Counted from the stretch's first letter, positions 9,324 through 21,005 are shown. The stretch: 64,000 nt of DNA from Clarkia xantiana subsp. parviflora (GCA_036873135.1 JAPTYO010000007.1:26332763-26396762); one strand, 5' to 3'. Program-made: numbers and translations. The notes: generated by a model not told the origin, from the sequence alone.

Positions 9324-12300
9324 TGGATGATGATGATTCAAAAAGTGCTACGGTAATGCAAGTCGCCAAACCGTCTTTTCACGACTCTTCTTCTAGTGTC
9401 CAAGTTCATGCCCACCCTCCACATACAACTAATGGGGTAGCAGAAGATGTCTTGTTCCATGATGCTCCGGATGAATCAATTCTGCAGCAAGGCCTCCCGC
9501 CATTGGCACAGATCAGCAGCTCCCCTCCACACTTAGTATGTATACACGATTCATCGAAGAAGCATGACCGGGGATATGTAACTTCAGTTGATGAAGGAGA
9601 TCAGGAAGCTGTAGAATTTAAAGATACTTCTCCTACATTGGAAGGGGAAACCATGGCAGCAGCAAGTGGTGGATTTCCTGGTGATATTGGAACTGCCACT
9701 CTGGGTGGCCATGAAACAGGGGGGAATTCGTTTTTTGCGTATCGAGAAAGTAGCAAAGACCAGCCCCAAGTCAAAAATCCATTTTCTGAACTTCAAGAAA
9801 GTAGCAAAGAGCAGCCTTATGTCGAGAATCCATTTATTCCACCCCAAGAGAGTAGCAAAGAGCAGCCAGACATCGAGAATCCATTTCTTCCACCTCAAGA
9901 AAGTCGCAAAGAGCAAACCGAAGTCGAGAATCCTTTTTTTCTAGCTCAAGTAAGTAGCCAAGAACAACTGCTAGTTGAAAATACAAGTCATCCACCTCAA
10001 CAAAGTAGCAAAGAGGACCTGCAAGCTGAAAATCAATGTCTTGCACCTCAAGAAAGTACCCAAGAGCAACCCCAAGTCGAAAATCCATACCTTCAACCTC
10101 AAGAAAGTAGCACAGGGCAACCCATAGGTGAAAGTCCCAGTCTTCCACCTCAAGAAAGGATTAAAGAGCAGGCACAAGTTGAAAATACAAATATTCCCCC
10201 TCAAGAAAGTGGCAAAGGGCAAATGCAAGTTGAAAATTTTCGTCCACCTCAAGAAAGTAGTAGCAAGGACCAACTGGAAGTTGAAACTTCACGTCTTCCA
10301 CCTCAAGAAAGTAGCAAAGAGCAGCCGCAAGTAGAAAATTCAAGCCCTCTGCCTCAAGACAGTAGCAAAGAGCAACCTCAGGCCAGAAATCCACCTCAAG
10401 AAAGTGGCCAGAAAACGGGTGGTTCTAGTGAGGGGCCATCAAAAGCTGAAAGCTTGATCCTGGAACGTATTTCATTCTTCAGACGCAAGCTCTCTCTATC
10501 ATCTGTTGATTTTGACTCGGGTAATTGGTATGGGTTCGGATCTCCAAAGGTTAGTTCACCTTCAAGAGTTGCTAAGAATGTTGGAGAGGGCAGAGGTCAT
10601 GTTGATACAGCTGCACCGTTTGAGTCGGTGAAAGAGGCTGTTAACAAGTTTGGAGGAATTGTTGACTGGAAAGTTCATAAAGAACAGAAGGTCGAGGTAT
10701 GACCTTGTCGTTTCGGCTATATGTGTCTTGTTCTGTGTTGCTAGTTCTTGAATGATTTAATTATCCAACATGTTATCCATTATGAAACAGCTAGCTATAT
10801 AAAGGAATTTTGTTTGGTACAGAGACGGAAACTTGTGGAAGAAGAACTCGGAAAAGCCCATGAAGAGGTCCCGGAGTACCGGAGACTGTTTGAAATAGCC
10901 GAGCAGGAGAAGACCCGGGTCCTTAGGGAGCTCGACTCCACCAAAAGACTCATTGAAGAACTCAAACTCAACCTCGAGAGAGCAGAGACAGAAGAGAGTC
11001 AGGCCAAGCAAGACTCAGAGCTCGTGAAGCTCAGAGTGGAAGAGATGGAGCAAGGTGTCTCTGATGATGCCAGCGTGGCGGCCAAGGCCCAGCTTGAGGT
11101 GGCCAAGGAGAGGCACTTGTCAGCCATATCGGAGCTGAAGTCGGTGAACGAGGAGCTGGAGTCGTTGAGGAGGGAGTACGCTTCTCTGGTCGAGGAGAAA
11201 GGGATCGCGGTGAAACGGGCCGAGGAAGCAGTTTCTGCGGCTAAGAATGTGGAGAAGACGGTGGAGGAGCTGACAATCGAGTTGATTGCCACCAAGGATT
11301 CCTTGGAGTCTGCACAAGCTTCATCTCTCGAGGCAGAGGAAAAGAGGATCGAGGCTGCAGAAACTCGGGAGAACGATATTGTCACTTGGGAGAAGGATTT
11401 GAAGGAGGCCGAGGAAGAACTTCGGAGGCTAAATCAGCAGGTGGAATATGCTAAAGACCTCAAGTCGAAGCTCGATACCGCCACGGCCTTTCTCGCGACC
11501 TTGAAAGCCGAGCTCTCTGCGTGTTTGAGCTCCGATGGTGGTAGTTTCGGCATCGGAGGCAGCGACAGTGAGGATTCCGAGAAGAAGAACCGGAAAGATT
11601 TGCAGGCATCTGTTGCTTCAGCCAAGAAAGAGCTTCAAGAGGTGAGGTTAAATGTCGAGAAAGCCACTGCGGAAGTGAGTTCATTGAAACTATCGGAAGC
11701 TTCGTTAAAATCCGAGCTTGACGAAGAGAAGTCGATTCTTGAAGCCGTGAAGCAACGAGAAGTAGCGGCATCGGTGGCCATCACGAACCTTCAGGCTGAT
11801 TTGGAGCAGATTCAGGCCGAGATCAGACTTTTTCAGGCGAAGGGAGAAACTACAGGGGCGCTTCCGAAGCAATTACAACAGGCAGCAGCAGAGGCTGATC
11901 GGGCCAAGTCGGAAGCCCGTTTGGCCCGGGAAGAGCTTCACAAGGCGAAGGAGGAGATCGAGGAGGCAAAGGCCACAGTTTCTACATTTGAGGCCCGGTT
12001 AGTGGCGGCCCGGAAAGAAATTTCGGCAGCCACTGCCTCGGAAAAGCTCGCCTTATCCGCTATCAAGGCTTTGAAGGAGCGTGAACCGGCACTAGACAGT
12101 GCCGATCCCGGGTCTTTGGCATCAGTTACACTTTCGTTGGAGGAGTATTACGAGCTGAGCAAACGGGCCCATGATGCGGAAGAGCAAGGCAACTGGAGGG
12201 TCGAGGCTGCAATCTCGAAAATCGATGTAGTGAAGGAGTCGGAACTCAAGAGCCTGGAAAGACTCGAGGAGGCCAATCGGGCTTTATCGGAGAGAAAGGA

Positions 12301-12631
12301 GGCCCTGAAACAGGCTCGGGAAAAGGCGAAACAGGCCGAGGAAGGGAAACTGGTAGTTGAGCAAGATCTACGGAAGTGGCGATCCGACCATGAGCAGAGG
12401 CGTAAGACCGGTGATCAGGAACCGGTTGAAGAGCACGAACCGGGGAGCTCATTCGAGAAGGTGGCATCGAAAAACTTCATCAATTTTTCAGCAGCCTCAC
12501 CGTCTCGGCTTCTTAGCAGCAGCGGAAGCAGCGAGTCGGGTGATGCGAAGGTTGCGAAGAAGAAGAAGCGCTCAATTTTCCCGCGCATATTTTTGTTCTT
12601 AGGAAGAAGAAAGAGTAAAGCCTCGTCGTAG
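9323..12631 (+). CDS. WEB1: WEB1-type protein (WEAK CHLOROPLAST MOVEMENT UNDER BLUE LIGHT), about 1060 aa
   Basis: The exons are 9323-10696 and 10823-12631; the intron is in phase 0, with donor GAG|GTATGA and acceptor TACAG|AGACGG. ATG 9323 (MDDDDSK) is chosen because the upstream in-frame codons are not ATG. Residues 142-359 are thirteen degenerate 17-residue repeats. From about residue 433 ([17 protein letters not shown]) the WEMBL domain begins and runs as a long coiled coil, including [18 protein letters not shown] and [17 protein letters not shown], both near-identical to the WEB1 family. The tail is basic ([19 protein letters not shown]). WEB1 works with PMI2 in the cytosol to keep up the speed of chloroplast photorelocation by controlling cp-actin filaments. 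The protein is longer than the typical 800 or so residues because of the repeat tract. It is convergent with SCP2, with about 420 bp between the stops. Confidence 0.88.
9746..10399 (+). repeat. Thirteen 51-bp in-frame repeats in WEB1 exon 1
   Basis: The consensus residue unit is [17 protein letters not shown] (17 residues, range 14-18). Units 1-4 keep VENPF or a close form, while later units drift (VENTS, AENQC, VETSR). The tract is hydrophilic, rich in Gln, Glu, Ser and Pro, and likely disordered. It precedes the coiled-coil domain. The 51-bp periodicity also creates long spurious open frames on both strands. Confidence 0.9.
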
Positions 12632-13051
12632 TAGCAAGCTACGGGTGGTGGCCTCGCATATTTATGATGAATATTTTGGTTTCTTAACAGTTCCTCTTTC
12701 TGATTGATTTTATCCATTTACAAACAATGACTTAGTTTTGGAGATTATTAGTGCATTAAATGCTACCATGTAAATATTCACAGTCAGCTTTTTACCATCC
12801 AGTGCAATCTAATTTAATTTTGGGGATGAAGATAAAAAAAAAATCCTTCATTAATATTTAAAGGCAACAAGATTAAAATCATGTATTTCCAAACATGTCT
12901 GGGAAATTTTGCTTGAAATGGATGAGAAGGAAATCTAACAGTGCCATAAATAAAGATGAAAAAAAAATACAAATTCTTATTCCATTATACCATAGAAATG
13001 GTGAAATTTTGTAAATATATGATGAGGAAGGTAGATTTCTAAACTTCTCTA

Positions 13052-14208
13052 TCACATCTTGGATGGTTTCGGGAATATCTCTGGAGTGAACTTCTGTGCC
13101 GCGCTCAAACTTCCCTTGATCTTCATCGCACCCCTGCAAGTGCAGCAAAACACACAAGATTATGTAGGTTGTTAGATTTCTAGTTGCAATATATCTAGAA
13201 ACTATATATATGGTGCCAACTGTTGTAACCCTAAGTTTAAAGTAGGGAGGTGATTGAGTTGAGTACCTCATGAAAGCAATTTGAGGGTTCATCTTTCCAG
13301 TTGCAACCTTAATGAAATCTTCATCTTTGAAGGAGAAAGTTGCATCCGGCTTCCCTCCCTCGTACGGCCCTAATTTGAATACACAACAGCAACAATCAAC
13401 ATATAAGCAGCAGCATCGCATTTGCTGCATCACGGTGTAAATAATCGTTTTTACCGTAATCTGTCACAGATGAGAGTAAAGACGGACTCACAAACCTCAT
13501 CATCATCGTTTTCAAACTAGAGTTGATGCAAGTTCTGTATATATTAGTAATTTACATCGCAATTGCAACCAAAAGAACCAAGAAGAGAAAGCATACTATG
13601 CTTTATTGAATCAGCTGTATTGTAACATCAACAATGCTACTTCAAAATGCAAAGTCTAGATTTCTAGGGTTTGTAGATGGCCCAGCAGCTGTGACATATC
13701 CCTAGGAGTGGCAGGAGTTATTATTATTGTTTTTTTAAATCTGAATCCAATTGGATTATGTATTGTATAGATTTCAATGATGATTATGTTAACCAAGAAG
13801 AGCTAATCATGCGAAGCTGAGGAAGAACACTTCAACGCATGATTAACAGAAATTCTACTATCAGGATCAGAATCTTTGAAAGCGATCAAGATTGAGAGAT
13901 GGATAAACCCTAACCTACCTTTAGTAACTTCGCCTTTCTTCAGATCGACCACATAGACAACCTCGTTGAACCCAATTTTCTGCAACCACGAAGTAATCAC
14001 AAAATCCAAACTATTAAAACGACAATTCCGATTAAATTAATCGGAGGAGGAAGAAGAGGATCATATATAAATATACCTTAGGGGCGATGTTGATTTGATA
14101 AACGAGGCCAATCTTCTTGGTGATCGCCTTGCCGGCGTCGGTGGCGAGGTGGAGCTTCATCTGCTCCAGTAGGGCATCGGACTTGAAAGGCGTCGTCGAA
14201 TCGGCCAT
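13052..14208 (-). CDS. SCP2: Sterol carrier protein 2, 125 aa, peroxisomal
   Basis: There are four exons on the minus strand: 14208-14077, 13979-13919, 13369-13267 and 13133-13052. All phases are consistent (132+61+103+82 = 378 nt). Reading gives MADSTTPFKSDALLEQMK, then TDAGKAITKKIGLVYQINI, VDLKKGEVTKGPYEGGKPDA, FSFKDEDFIKVATGKMNPQ and finally KFTPEIFPKPSKM. This is the single SCP2 domain at full length. The family binds and transfers lipids and fatty acyl-CoAs in plant peroxisomes and affects beta-oxidation and seedling growth. The C-terminal tripeptide is SKM, a recognised plant peroxisome targeting variant of the SKL usual in orthologues. Single-frame readings show only exons 2 and 3, so the gene would be missed without splicing. 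Confidence 0.93.
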
Positions 14209-14489
14209 TGATTTCTGTAGCTAGGAACGTATCGCCTTGATGTGGTAGAGGGAAGCAGCTTAGGGAGCGCTGGTTCTTATTGAGAGAAGGTATGGGGGCG
14301 GTGTGGCGTTGGTGTAGCGTATGGGCATGGCAGTTGCTGCAAGGAACAGAGCAGGAGATGAGGTGGTGGTTGATAGCTGCGGCTGTAAACTAGATACAGC
14401 TCTCTTTCTCTTAATTGATCTCGAATTTAGTTTTCATCAATATGGAAGGTAAGAATATATATAACCAATACTTACGGTTAGGTTCTAAT

Positions 14490-15015
14490 GATGTAATTTG
14501 TGACATGACACGATAGCACGACACGAACATGTACGAAAAAATCGTATTTGTGCTAATATATTACAGAATGTTAACACGATAGCATGAACACGATTAACAT
14601 GATATAACTTCTGTGTCGTGTTCATATTAGGTATCATAACACGACACGCACAATAACACGATAAAGTTGTGCTACTAAGGTTAATTCATTCTTAAGTATT
14701 TTTTAAACAAATCTTAATTATTAAATTAAAAACTTTAATTAGTGATTTAATTTTTAGTGGTTGTAAACTATTACTAACTAATGAATCTTGCTATATAATA
14801 AATTTCATTATTTTGATTTTTACTCAAATATCTCGTATAAAAATGTACAACTGAATATCCTTACACAATACGATAGCACGGCACGAACACGCACGAAAAT
14901 ATTCGTGTCGTGTTTGTAAAACACAACACGATAAACTTGTGTGTGTGTGTTTGTGTTCAGTAAATTTAGTACTACACAATCATTGACACGCACAATAGCA
15001 CGAATTGCCACCCTG
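14490..15015. mobile_element. Degenerate hAT-like element with CACGACACG arms
   Basis: The right end reads CACGAATTGCCACCCTG and resembles the hAT element at 3959-4485 in its CACGACACGAACACG-type arms. The left end is eroded (ATGTAATTTGTGACATGAC). No clear 8-bp duplication is visible. The borders are approximate. Confidence 0.45.
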
Positions 15016-15071
15016 TTAATTGTTTTCTTAAGGAAGATTTTAATCTTAGCTATCTAAAATTACGAAGCAAT

Positions 15072-15386
15072 TGTTATGGTCGATAATAATAGTGGCTAGA
15101 ATATAATAATGTCTATATCTATTATTAGGATCTGATTCCTAGATATCAGATATTACTAAAAGAGTTTATTCCTAATAAGTCATTATTACTATATCCTAGC
15201 TAGGCCTTGTTAGGAAAACAATAAACCCTAGAGAAGTTGTAGTAGCTATATATGATTATGCAATGATATGAATAAAATCAACTTCCAACAAATTAATCTT
15301 AGTCTCTAATTGAGATTAGGAAGCATTACTACTATTCTCTACGCATTGCCTTCTGCTTGGGGTGTTGTTGATCCAGGGCCGTAACA
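15072..15386 (+). repeat. 5' LTR (315 bp)
   Basis: The ends are TGTTATGG and GTAACA, giving a 5-bp terminal inverted repeat TGTTA/TAACA. It is aligned base by base with the LTR at 17500. The substitutions are C/T at GATCTGATTC, G/A at CTACGCATTG and C/T at GGGCCG. Confidence 0.93.
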
Positions 15387-15389
15387 ACT

Positions 15390-15401
15390 TGGTATCAGAG
15401 C
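15390..15401 (+). other. Primer binding site for initiator tRNA-Met
   Basis: TGGTATCAGAGC lies three bases after the 5' LTR end. This is the widely used plant LTR-retrotransposon priming site. Confidence 0.9.
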
Positions 15402-15429
15402 CGACGATCCTATAGCGGACTTTTCTTCG

Positions 15430-16896
15430 ATGTCGATGAGAGAAATAATTTTGCTCCTAAAGGAACGTTTGGAGAATATGAAGGTCAAGAAAGAAGATAC
15501 GACTGATGAATTTGTTTCTGGTCCGCAAGAATGGGGCCCAACAGAGGAGATCGTGAAGGAGCAGATTGACTTCATACCGCAGGAAGTCATACAGCAGGAG
15601 GAGGAGCTTCAACAGCAGACTCCCAAATCCGGGGAATTCATGGCGACAGTGGAGGCCCTCCCCGTAGGCAACCCGATTGTGGCTGAAGAAGATGACGAAT
15701 CTCTCGGCGACTTCAAGCTCACGGCCACCGTTTCCGTCCTCGTCAACAATTTCACTAGTCCCTTCTCTAGTCGCAGTCCTTGGGCCACCGTCGCTGCTTC
15801 TCAGCCTCAAACCGCCGTCCTTACCACTCCAAGCTTCACTGCAGGTTCGGGATTCACAGATCCGCCACAAGATGGTGGCACTGACGGGTTTCAGTTTTAG
15901 CACATGGTTGTGGGCCAGCACCCCTCCGATGGGTTTAGATTCAGGGACTTCGTGGGCGGTGGTGGGGAGTTTGACCCCGATGAGTGTATGGAGAGCTTGA
16001 TTGGCAGCAACGACTTCACCAATAGTTTGCCCCTGCACATAGAATTCGATTTCGGCATTGACGGCGCTGATCCAGTGGTCCGATCGAAAGATGGAAAGAA
16101 CTCATTCAATGGATTTACACCATCGATTCCAACATGGGAAGTTCTCAAATATGAAGATGATAACTTCATCAATTTTGGGCAGCATGGCATCAAAGAAGCT
16201 CGGAATGCTACGTCTGTCCTCATTGCCGGTGGTACATGCTTCTTACAGCAGTACATTGAGTCCATTGACTCTATTCATGTGGGGGTTGAGGCACCGAGAT
16301 CACGTGGAAGTCAAGCTGCTACACTTATTGCTGGGGAGCCTGACACTATGATCGATGCTGAGAATCCAGCACTTGTACCATCTATTGTTGTGGAGCCTGT
16401 CACTGATATGGATGCTGAGAATCAAAGATCCGCATCACCTATTGATGTCAAACATATCTTTAATATAGGTGCTGTGAATCACAGCCAATTTTCATCTGGG
16501 TACGATTTACAATCCAAGAAGGAAGCGACTCCCCGAACTCCTATGTATTACAATACCTTCCCTTTCAATGAGCCTCGCATCAATGATGATGAGAATCAGT
16601 CTCAGTGCTCAACCGGGAACAATTTGCTGCCGGAGGAGGAATCTACTCCAACAACTCCTATAAACGACTTTAGCATCCCTTCTCTTCTGGATGATAAGTT
16701 CGATGAAATTTCTGAGGTTGGTGTACAAATTGGCCTTGACAAGAAGGTGCTAAAGCAGCTTAGTGATAAGAAGGCTGAACTTTCGCAATCCATCATGAGC
16801 TTGGATGAATCATCTCCCATGACCTCCCATGACCATGATCATGAACTTGGACTCGATGTTCTTGCGGGAGGAAATAGAGGATCAAATCAAGAATAA
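15430..16896 (+). pseudogene. Internal retrotransposon reading frame interrupted by one in-frame TAG
   Basis: One frame runs from ATG 15430 to 16896, broken only by TAG at 15898-15900. After one CAC codon it continues with an ATG. The first part (156 residues) is Glu/Gln-rich and begins MSMREIILLLKERLENMKVK. The second part (330 residues) is acidic and repetitive, with two similar blocks of the form E(S/A)TP..TP. I recognise no gag, zinc knuckle, protease or polymerase motif. It may be acquired host sequence or a degenerate gag. The single stop could be a mutation or a readthrough site. Confidence 0.55.
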
Positions 16897-17527
16897 CACT
16901 CCATCAGCAGCCTCTGTTATATGCCGACTATCTGAACAAAATAGTTTTACTGATGATATCATAGGTGTGGTTGCACTTCTTGCAACTGTCCCTTCTCCAG
17001 TAGCTTCACTGATAATCGTCGAGGATAATTACCTCAAGGAGGCAATGAAGATGGGAAACTTTCTTGAAGAATTCAAGGGAAACCATGGCGTGAGGTCTCC
17101 AACCATTTTTGGTGTGAGGGAGCATGTTTGCACAGGAAGTGTTTCTTCTCTGACCTGGTTTATGTCTAATCAAGATATGTGTTTTATTATATTGGGTCCA
17201 CTTGTATTAGCTTATTTCCTCAAGGTCTGCATGCATTATGGACATCCTGATATGTTTGCTCAAGTTTTTCATATGGAATGGTCGAGACCTAAACAAAATG
17301 GGTATATACAAACTCCGCCGGCCGGAAGTGGAGGTGTGGCCATTGGAGAAACAATATATTACTTATTATTAAAAGTATTTTATTTTTTGGATCCCGGAGA
17401 AGATGAAGGCGGATCAGTATGGATGGATGAAGTCAAGTATTCCGGAGCACATCCAAAACAAGAGCTTGAGGACAAGCTCTTAGTCGAGGAGGGGAGTAAT
17501 GTTATGGTCGATAATAATAGTGGCTAG
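16829..17527 (+). pseudogene. Captured callose synthase (glucan synthase-like) fragment inside the retrotransposon
   Basis: This frame is shifted by one base relative to the preceding internal frame and overlaps it from 16829 to 16896. From about 17030 to 17280 it reads LKEAMKMGNFLEEFKGNHGV, then REHVCTGSVSSLTWFMSNQ and VCMHYGHPDMFAQVFHM. These are hallmark stretches of the catalytic 1,3-beta-glucan synthase domain of plant callose synthases (GSL/CalS), where the usual forms are GVREHVFTGSVSSLA.FMSNQ and HYGHPDVFDR.FH. Only about 85 residues of a roughly 1900-residue membrane enzyme are present, with several substitutions. The frame then runs through unrelated sequence and stops inside the 3' LTR. 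It cannot encode an active enzyme. Confidence 0.85.
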
Positions 17528-17824
17528 AATATAATAATGTCTATATCTATTATTAGGATCTGATTTCTAGATATCAGATATTACTAAAAGAGTTTATTCC
17601 TAATAAGTCATTATTACTATATCCTAGCTAGGCCTTGTTAGGAAAACAATAAACCCTAGAGAAGTTGTAGTAGCTATATATGATTATGCAATGATATGAA
17701 TAAAATCAACTTCCAACAAATTAATCTTAGTCTCTAATTGAGATTAGGGTTGATTAGGAAGCATTACTACTATTCTCTACACATTGCCTTCTGCTTGGGG
17801 TGTTGTTGATCCAGGGTCGTAACA
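17500..17824 (+). repeat. 3' LTR (325 bp)
   Basis: Same sequence as the 5' LTR apart from three transitions and an extra 10 bases (GTTGATTAGG next to GAGATTAGG). It follows the purine tract directly. Confidence 0.93.
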
Positions 17825-17864
17825 CCAATCTCCTGCAATGTTGGCAGGTTTATTAATGCTTAAG

Positions 17865-18260
17865 TAGGGGTGTAAACGAGTCGAGTTGAACTGAGTATTT
17901 ATAAAGTTTGATGCGACTAAAAATTACCGAGTATAAACTTGGCCAAGCTCAAAATTTTAAAACTCAAATTCGGCTCACGTGCAAGCTCGACATAATCAAA
18001 CACGACTCGTAAATCTATTATACATCACAATAAGTTAGCATTTTAAGTACAAAAACTGAGCTCGACTTGAATCATCTAAATTATGTATATTATAAACCTC
18101 ATTTAGACCGCTCAGGAGAGTTAAACAACTATCATCAAACTCGAATTTGATTTGACAGACCAAAAAATATTATTTAAGCTCGGCTCAACTTGAATATTAT
18201 GAGTTAAATTCAAATTTTAATTGAGACGATTTTGAATAATTTTTTACTCGCGTACACTCA
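17865..18260. mobile_element. Degenerate hAT-like element
   Basis: The left end reads TAGGGGTGTAAACGAGTCGAG and the right end CTCGCGTACACTCA, an eroded inverted repeat. The arms carry CGAG/CTCG-rich units (GCTCGACTTGAA and similar). The flanks ATGCTTAA and ATGCTAAA agree at 7 of 8 bases and may be the duplication. Confidence 0.45.
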
Positions 18261-21005
18261 ATGCTAAACAATTTACCAGTTAACTGGCGATTTCTTTTAA
18301 AATTATTACTACGATTTTATTTTGCGTATTTGTATTATATATGTTCAATGTTAACATCAATTAGTCTTAATTTAAGGATATTTCTCTGGAAGTTATTTTT
18401 TTTTGGCCGGCATATTTCTTGGGAAATTGAATCTCACCATTATGAATTAGCGGGATTTGGAGGGACTTGACATGACTCATGAGCACGCATCATAGTAAGC
18501 AAAAAAAATCCAAAATGCCTTTTTTTCATAAATCAATAACAAATACCCTTCCGAACAATTTTGTAATTGGCTGCAGTTAAAGTGTATGTCCATGTTCTAA
18601 TTGGGTAAATTAGGTATTAATCCGGTAATTAAGAACGCACTGCGTCCAAGGATGGACAGAGATGGATGCGTCCAGTGTATAGAGCCCATCATGTAATTGT
18701 CGGGTTAATCCCTGATTAACCTGGTTAAAACACACATTTTGACTGCGCCCATACTTTTTATGGACGTGGTCTTTGACTGCAACTAAAAGTAAAATTAAAT
18801 TATTAACAGTTTTGTTTGGAAGGGTATTTGTTAATAAAAAAAATTGGCATGTTGAAAAACAAAAAAAAATTAATAATAATAATAACGATATTGATGTAAC
18901 GTACTATCCGGTAAATATCATATATAAAGGTTTAAATACTAGTTAATTTTAAGTGAGCGACTGTTTTTAATTATAACAGCTTAACATGATTGAGTCTATT
19001 GTACTCAATTGGATTTAGATAATGAAGAATTTTTATTTAGTAGTATTTTTATTGAGTAGTTACTCTTTTGTATATTAAGATTCAAAATTACCTTTTTTTT
19101 TTTTTTTTTTTTTATCAAAATTCATTATTTCTATCCAATGTGGTATTAACATGGGTCATTACAATCTTCGCACCTCAGTTTAAAATTTTTGTCCCGAATA
19201 GGTGATCGGAGCTAAAGATAGGGATATATATTTTATTCCAACTATATTATATTATTTGTCGAGTCATTTCCTTACAAGTTTGATCACGGTCCCGAGTCAA
19301 ATTTGAGTTCTGTTACGCCTCCAAACCCGAGCGCATGTCCCACCAACGACCAACCCATCTCAACCTTGTTGGGACACGCTTCCAATCCGTTCGGTTTTGT
19401 ATGAACCAATTGGTCGGTACCCGATAGAATTGTGATGATCCTCGTAGACCTGTGTGGATGTTTCTCCTATAATGCTGTCCTTAGCTCCAAGATAGTTCTT
19501 CTTCCTCGTAAACCTATAACAACGTCTCGCTGGACATCTGTTTCCCAACTTCGAGTTCGAGTCATTTTCCATGTTCACCTGCAAAAAGGGCTACTGAGCA
19601 AAAAAGGGGGGGGGGGGGGGGGTGCTCGGTGAGCCCTCTCTGATGCCTAAATGAGAACTTGCTAAAGAGAGAAAATGTCTAGAGAAAAGCTAGACTAAAT
19701 TCAACTTTTCCATCCTTTGAAATGAAAGGCCAAGGGTCCTATTTATAGGACTCTTGGGTCATTAGTTTGCTAACTGCAGAATTAGTCTGTTAATCATGCA
19801 TTAGTTAAGATAAGGTGAAATTAGACATTACTAAGCATCGGAGGAGTCGGTAATATTTTTTAGAGGTTCGGGAATAGCATGGCCCGGAGGGTGGCCCTTC
19901 GGGCCACAAATGTTTGGTTAGGGGTACTCTAACCGGACATGTTCGGTTAGGGGGTGTCCCTAGCCGAACTTGTTCTTTGGTCGGGCGATCTAAACTCGCT
20001 CGGCCTTTTGTTGGTGTGCTTTTCCGGGTTTGAGGTTTTCCGAGTTTCGTTTTGGAAACGTATTTGGGTCCGTGCGGTAATTAAGTCGGTCAAAGCGGGT
20101 CAAGGTGGGTGTATGTCCATTAAACCTGACGAGGTTGTTGTTTTCACTTTAACCCAAAAAAATAAAAACTTTAATTAAGGTTGTATCATCTTACTTATTA
20201 ATATTTAAAAAAAAAAATCTATCCAACGTGGCATAAAAATAGAGTATTACATTTATAGTTAGAGAGGTCGCTCTAACCTAATACTGTGTCAGTCTCGTTA
20301 CGTTTAGAAGACTATTTCAAGCACGAGCCGCTAATTACCAAGCTCGACCAATATTGAGCAAAATAGTGGGATTGAATGTGGCCAAAAAAATGTGGATTTG
20401 TGCATCACATCAAATTTATTTATTTATTTGAAGAAGCTTCACATCAATTAAGATCGCATAGTAGTTGTTTGAGGAGTCCACGTGGACCGACTCCCGTCCT
20501 TATTTTGGTGGTTGCCGGTTGGGACTAATTGGAACTCAAAACGAAATTTTAAAACTGTATTTAGATAGAGTTGCCACGATCTGATCTGAGTTACCAATAA
20601 TTTATTCCTTTGTTAATGCTGTAAGGATATTTATTAATTATATATATGGAAATATATTATTATTTTTTGTTATTTACACCAATAATGAAACACACTATAT
20701 ACATATAAAAATATAGAAACTTTCCTCTTCTGTAAAGCGGCTGCAAAAATAATATATATTTGTAATTTTGTACAGATTTGATCGGTAACATGCTCCTTTC
20801 CCTAGTGAGAGATCTTAAAATTTTGACATTACTTGATTGCATAGTTATGCAAATTATTATTTTTTCACATATTATTTTAGGTGTCAGTTTTAAAAATAAT
20901 TTATGCATGTATTGAATCAGTAAGTATGTGAAGACATTATAAATAAAGTTCTGATCATTAATATTTTTATTTATTTGTACAATTTGAACTCAAAATTAAA
21001 AGATA
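18261..21005. other. Intergenic DNA without a recognisable gene
   Basis: AT-rich with many stops. It contains a 24-base poly-T at about 19090, a 17-base poly-G at 19606-19622 and a more GC-balanced patch at 19310-20110. That patch begins TGTTACGCCTCCAAACCC and may be a decayed retrotransposon LTR, but I could not find a partner copy or the other end. Confidence 0.5.

Larger units (their letters stand above)
15072..17824 (+). mobile_element. Complete non-autonomous LTR retrotransposon carrying a host-gene fragment
   Basis: Two LTRs (15072-15386 and 17500-17824) start TGTTATGG and end CGTAACA. They differ by three transitions and one 10-bp indel, so the insertion is fairly young. The primer binding site TGGTATCAGAGC (15390-15401) matches the 3' end of initiator tRNA-Met. 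A purine tract GAGGAGGGGAG lies at 17486-17496. The flanks GCAAT and CCAAT agree at 4 of 5 bases and are probably the target duplication. The 2.1-kb interior has no reverse transcriptase, integrase or recognisable gag, so movement would depend on a partner element in trans. The tRNA-Met site and TGTTA/TAACA ends suggest a Copia relative. Confidence 0.92.

Noticed and set aside
9584..10394. Several minus-strand and alternative-frame ORFs
   Set aside because: They are shadows of the 51-bp repeats in WEB1; the plus-strand frame joins in phase to a conserved domain.
10748..10822. An independent start of the second WEB1 frame
   Set aside because: The first 25 codons are intron sequence and do not begin with ATG; the acceptor at 10822 and phase-0 donor at 10696 join the two parts.
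12879..13433. A 184-residue single-exon minus-strand gene
   Set aside because: This is unspliced reading through SCP2 introns; the four-exon model restores a full-length SCP2 of standard size.
19310..20110. A solo LTR or retrotransposon fragment starting TGTTACGCCTCC
   Set aside because: I could not find the other end, a partner repeat, a primer site or a target duplication, so it is not called as an element.
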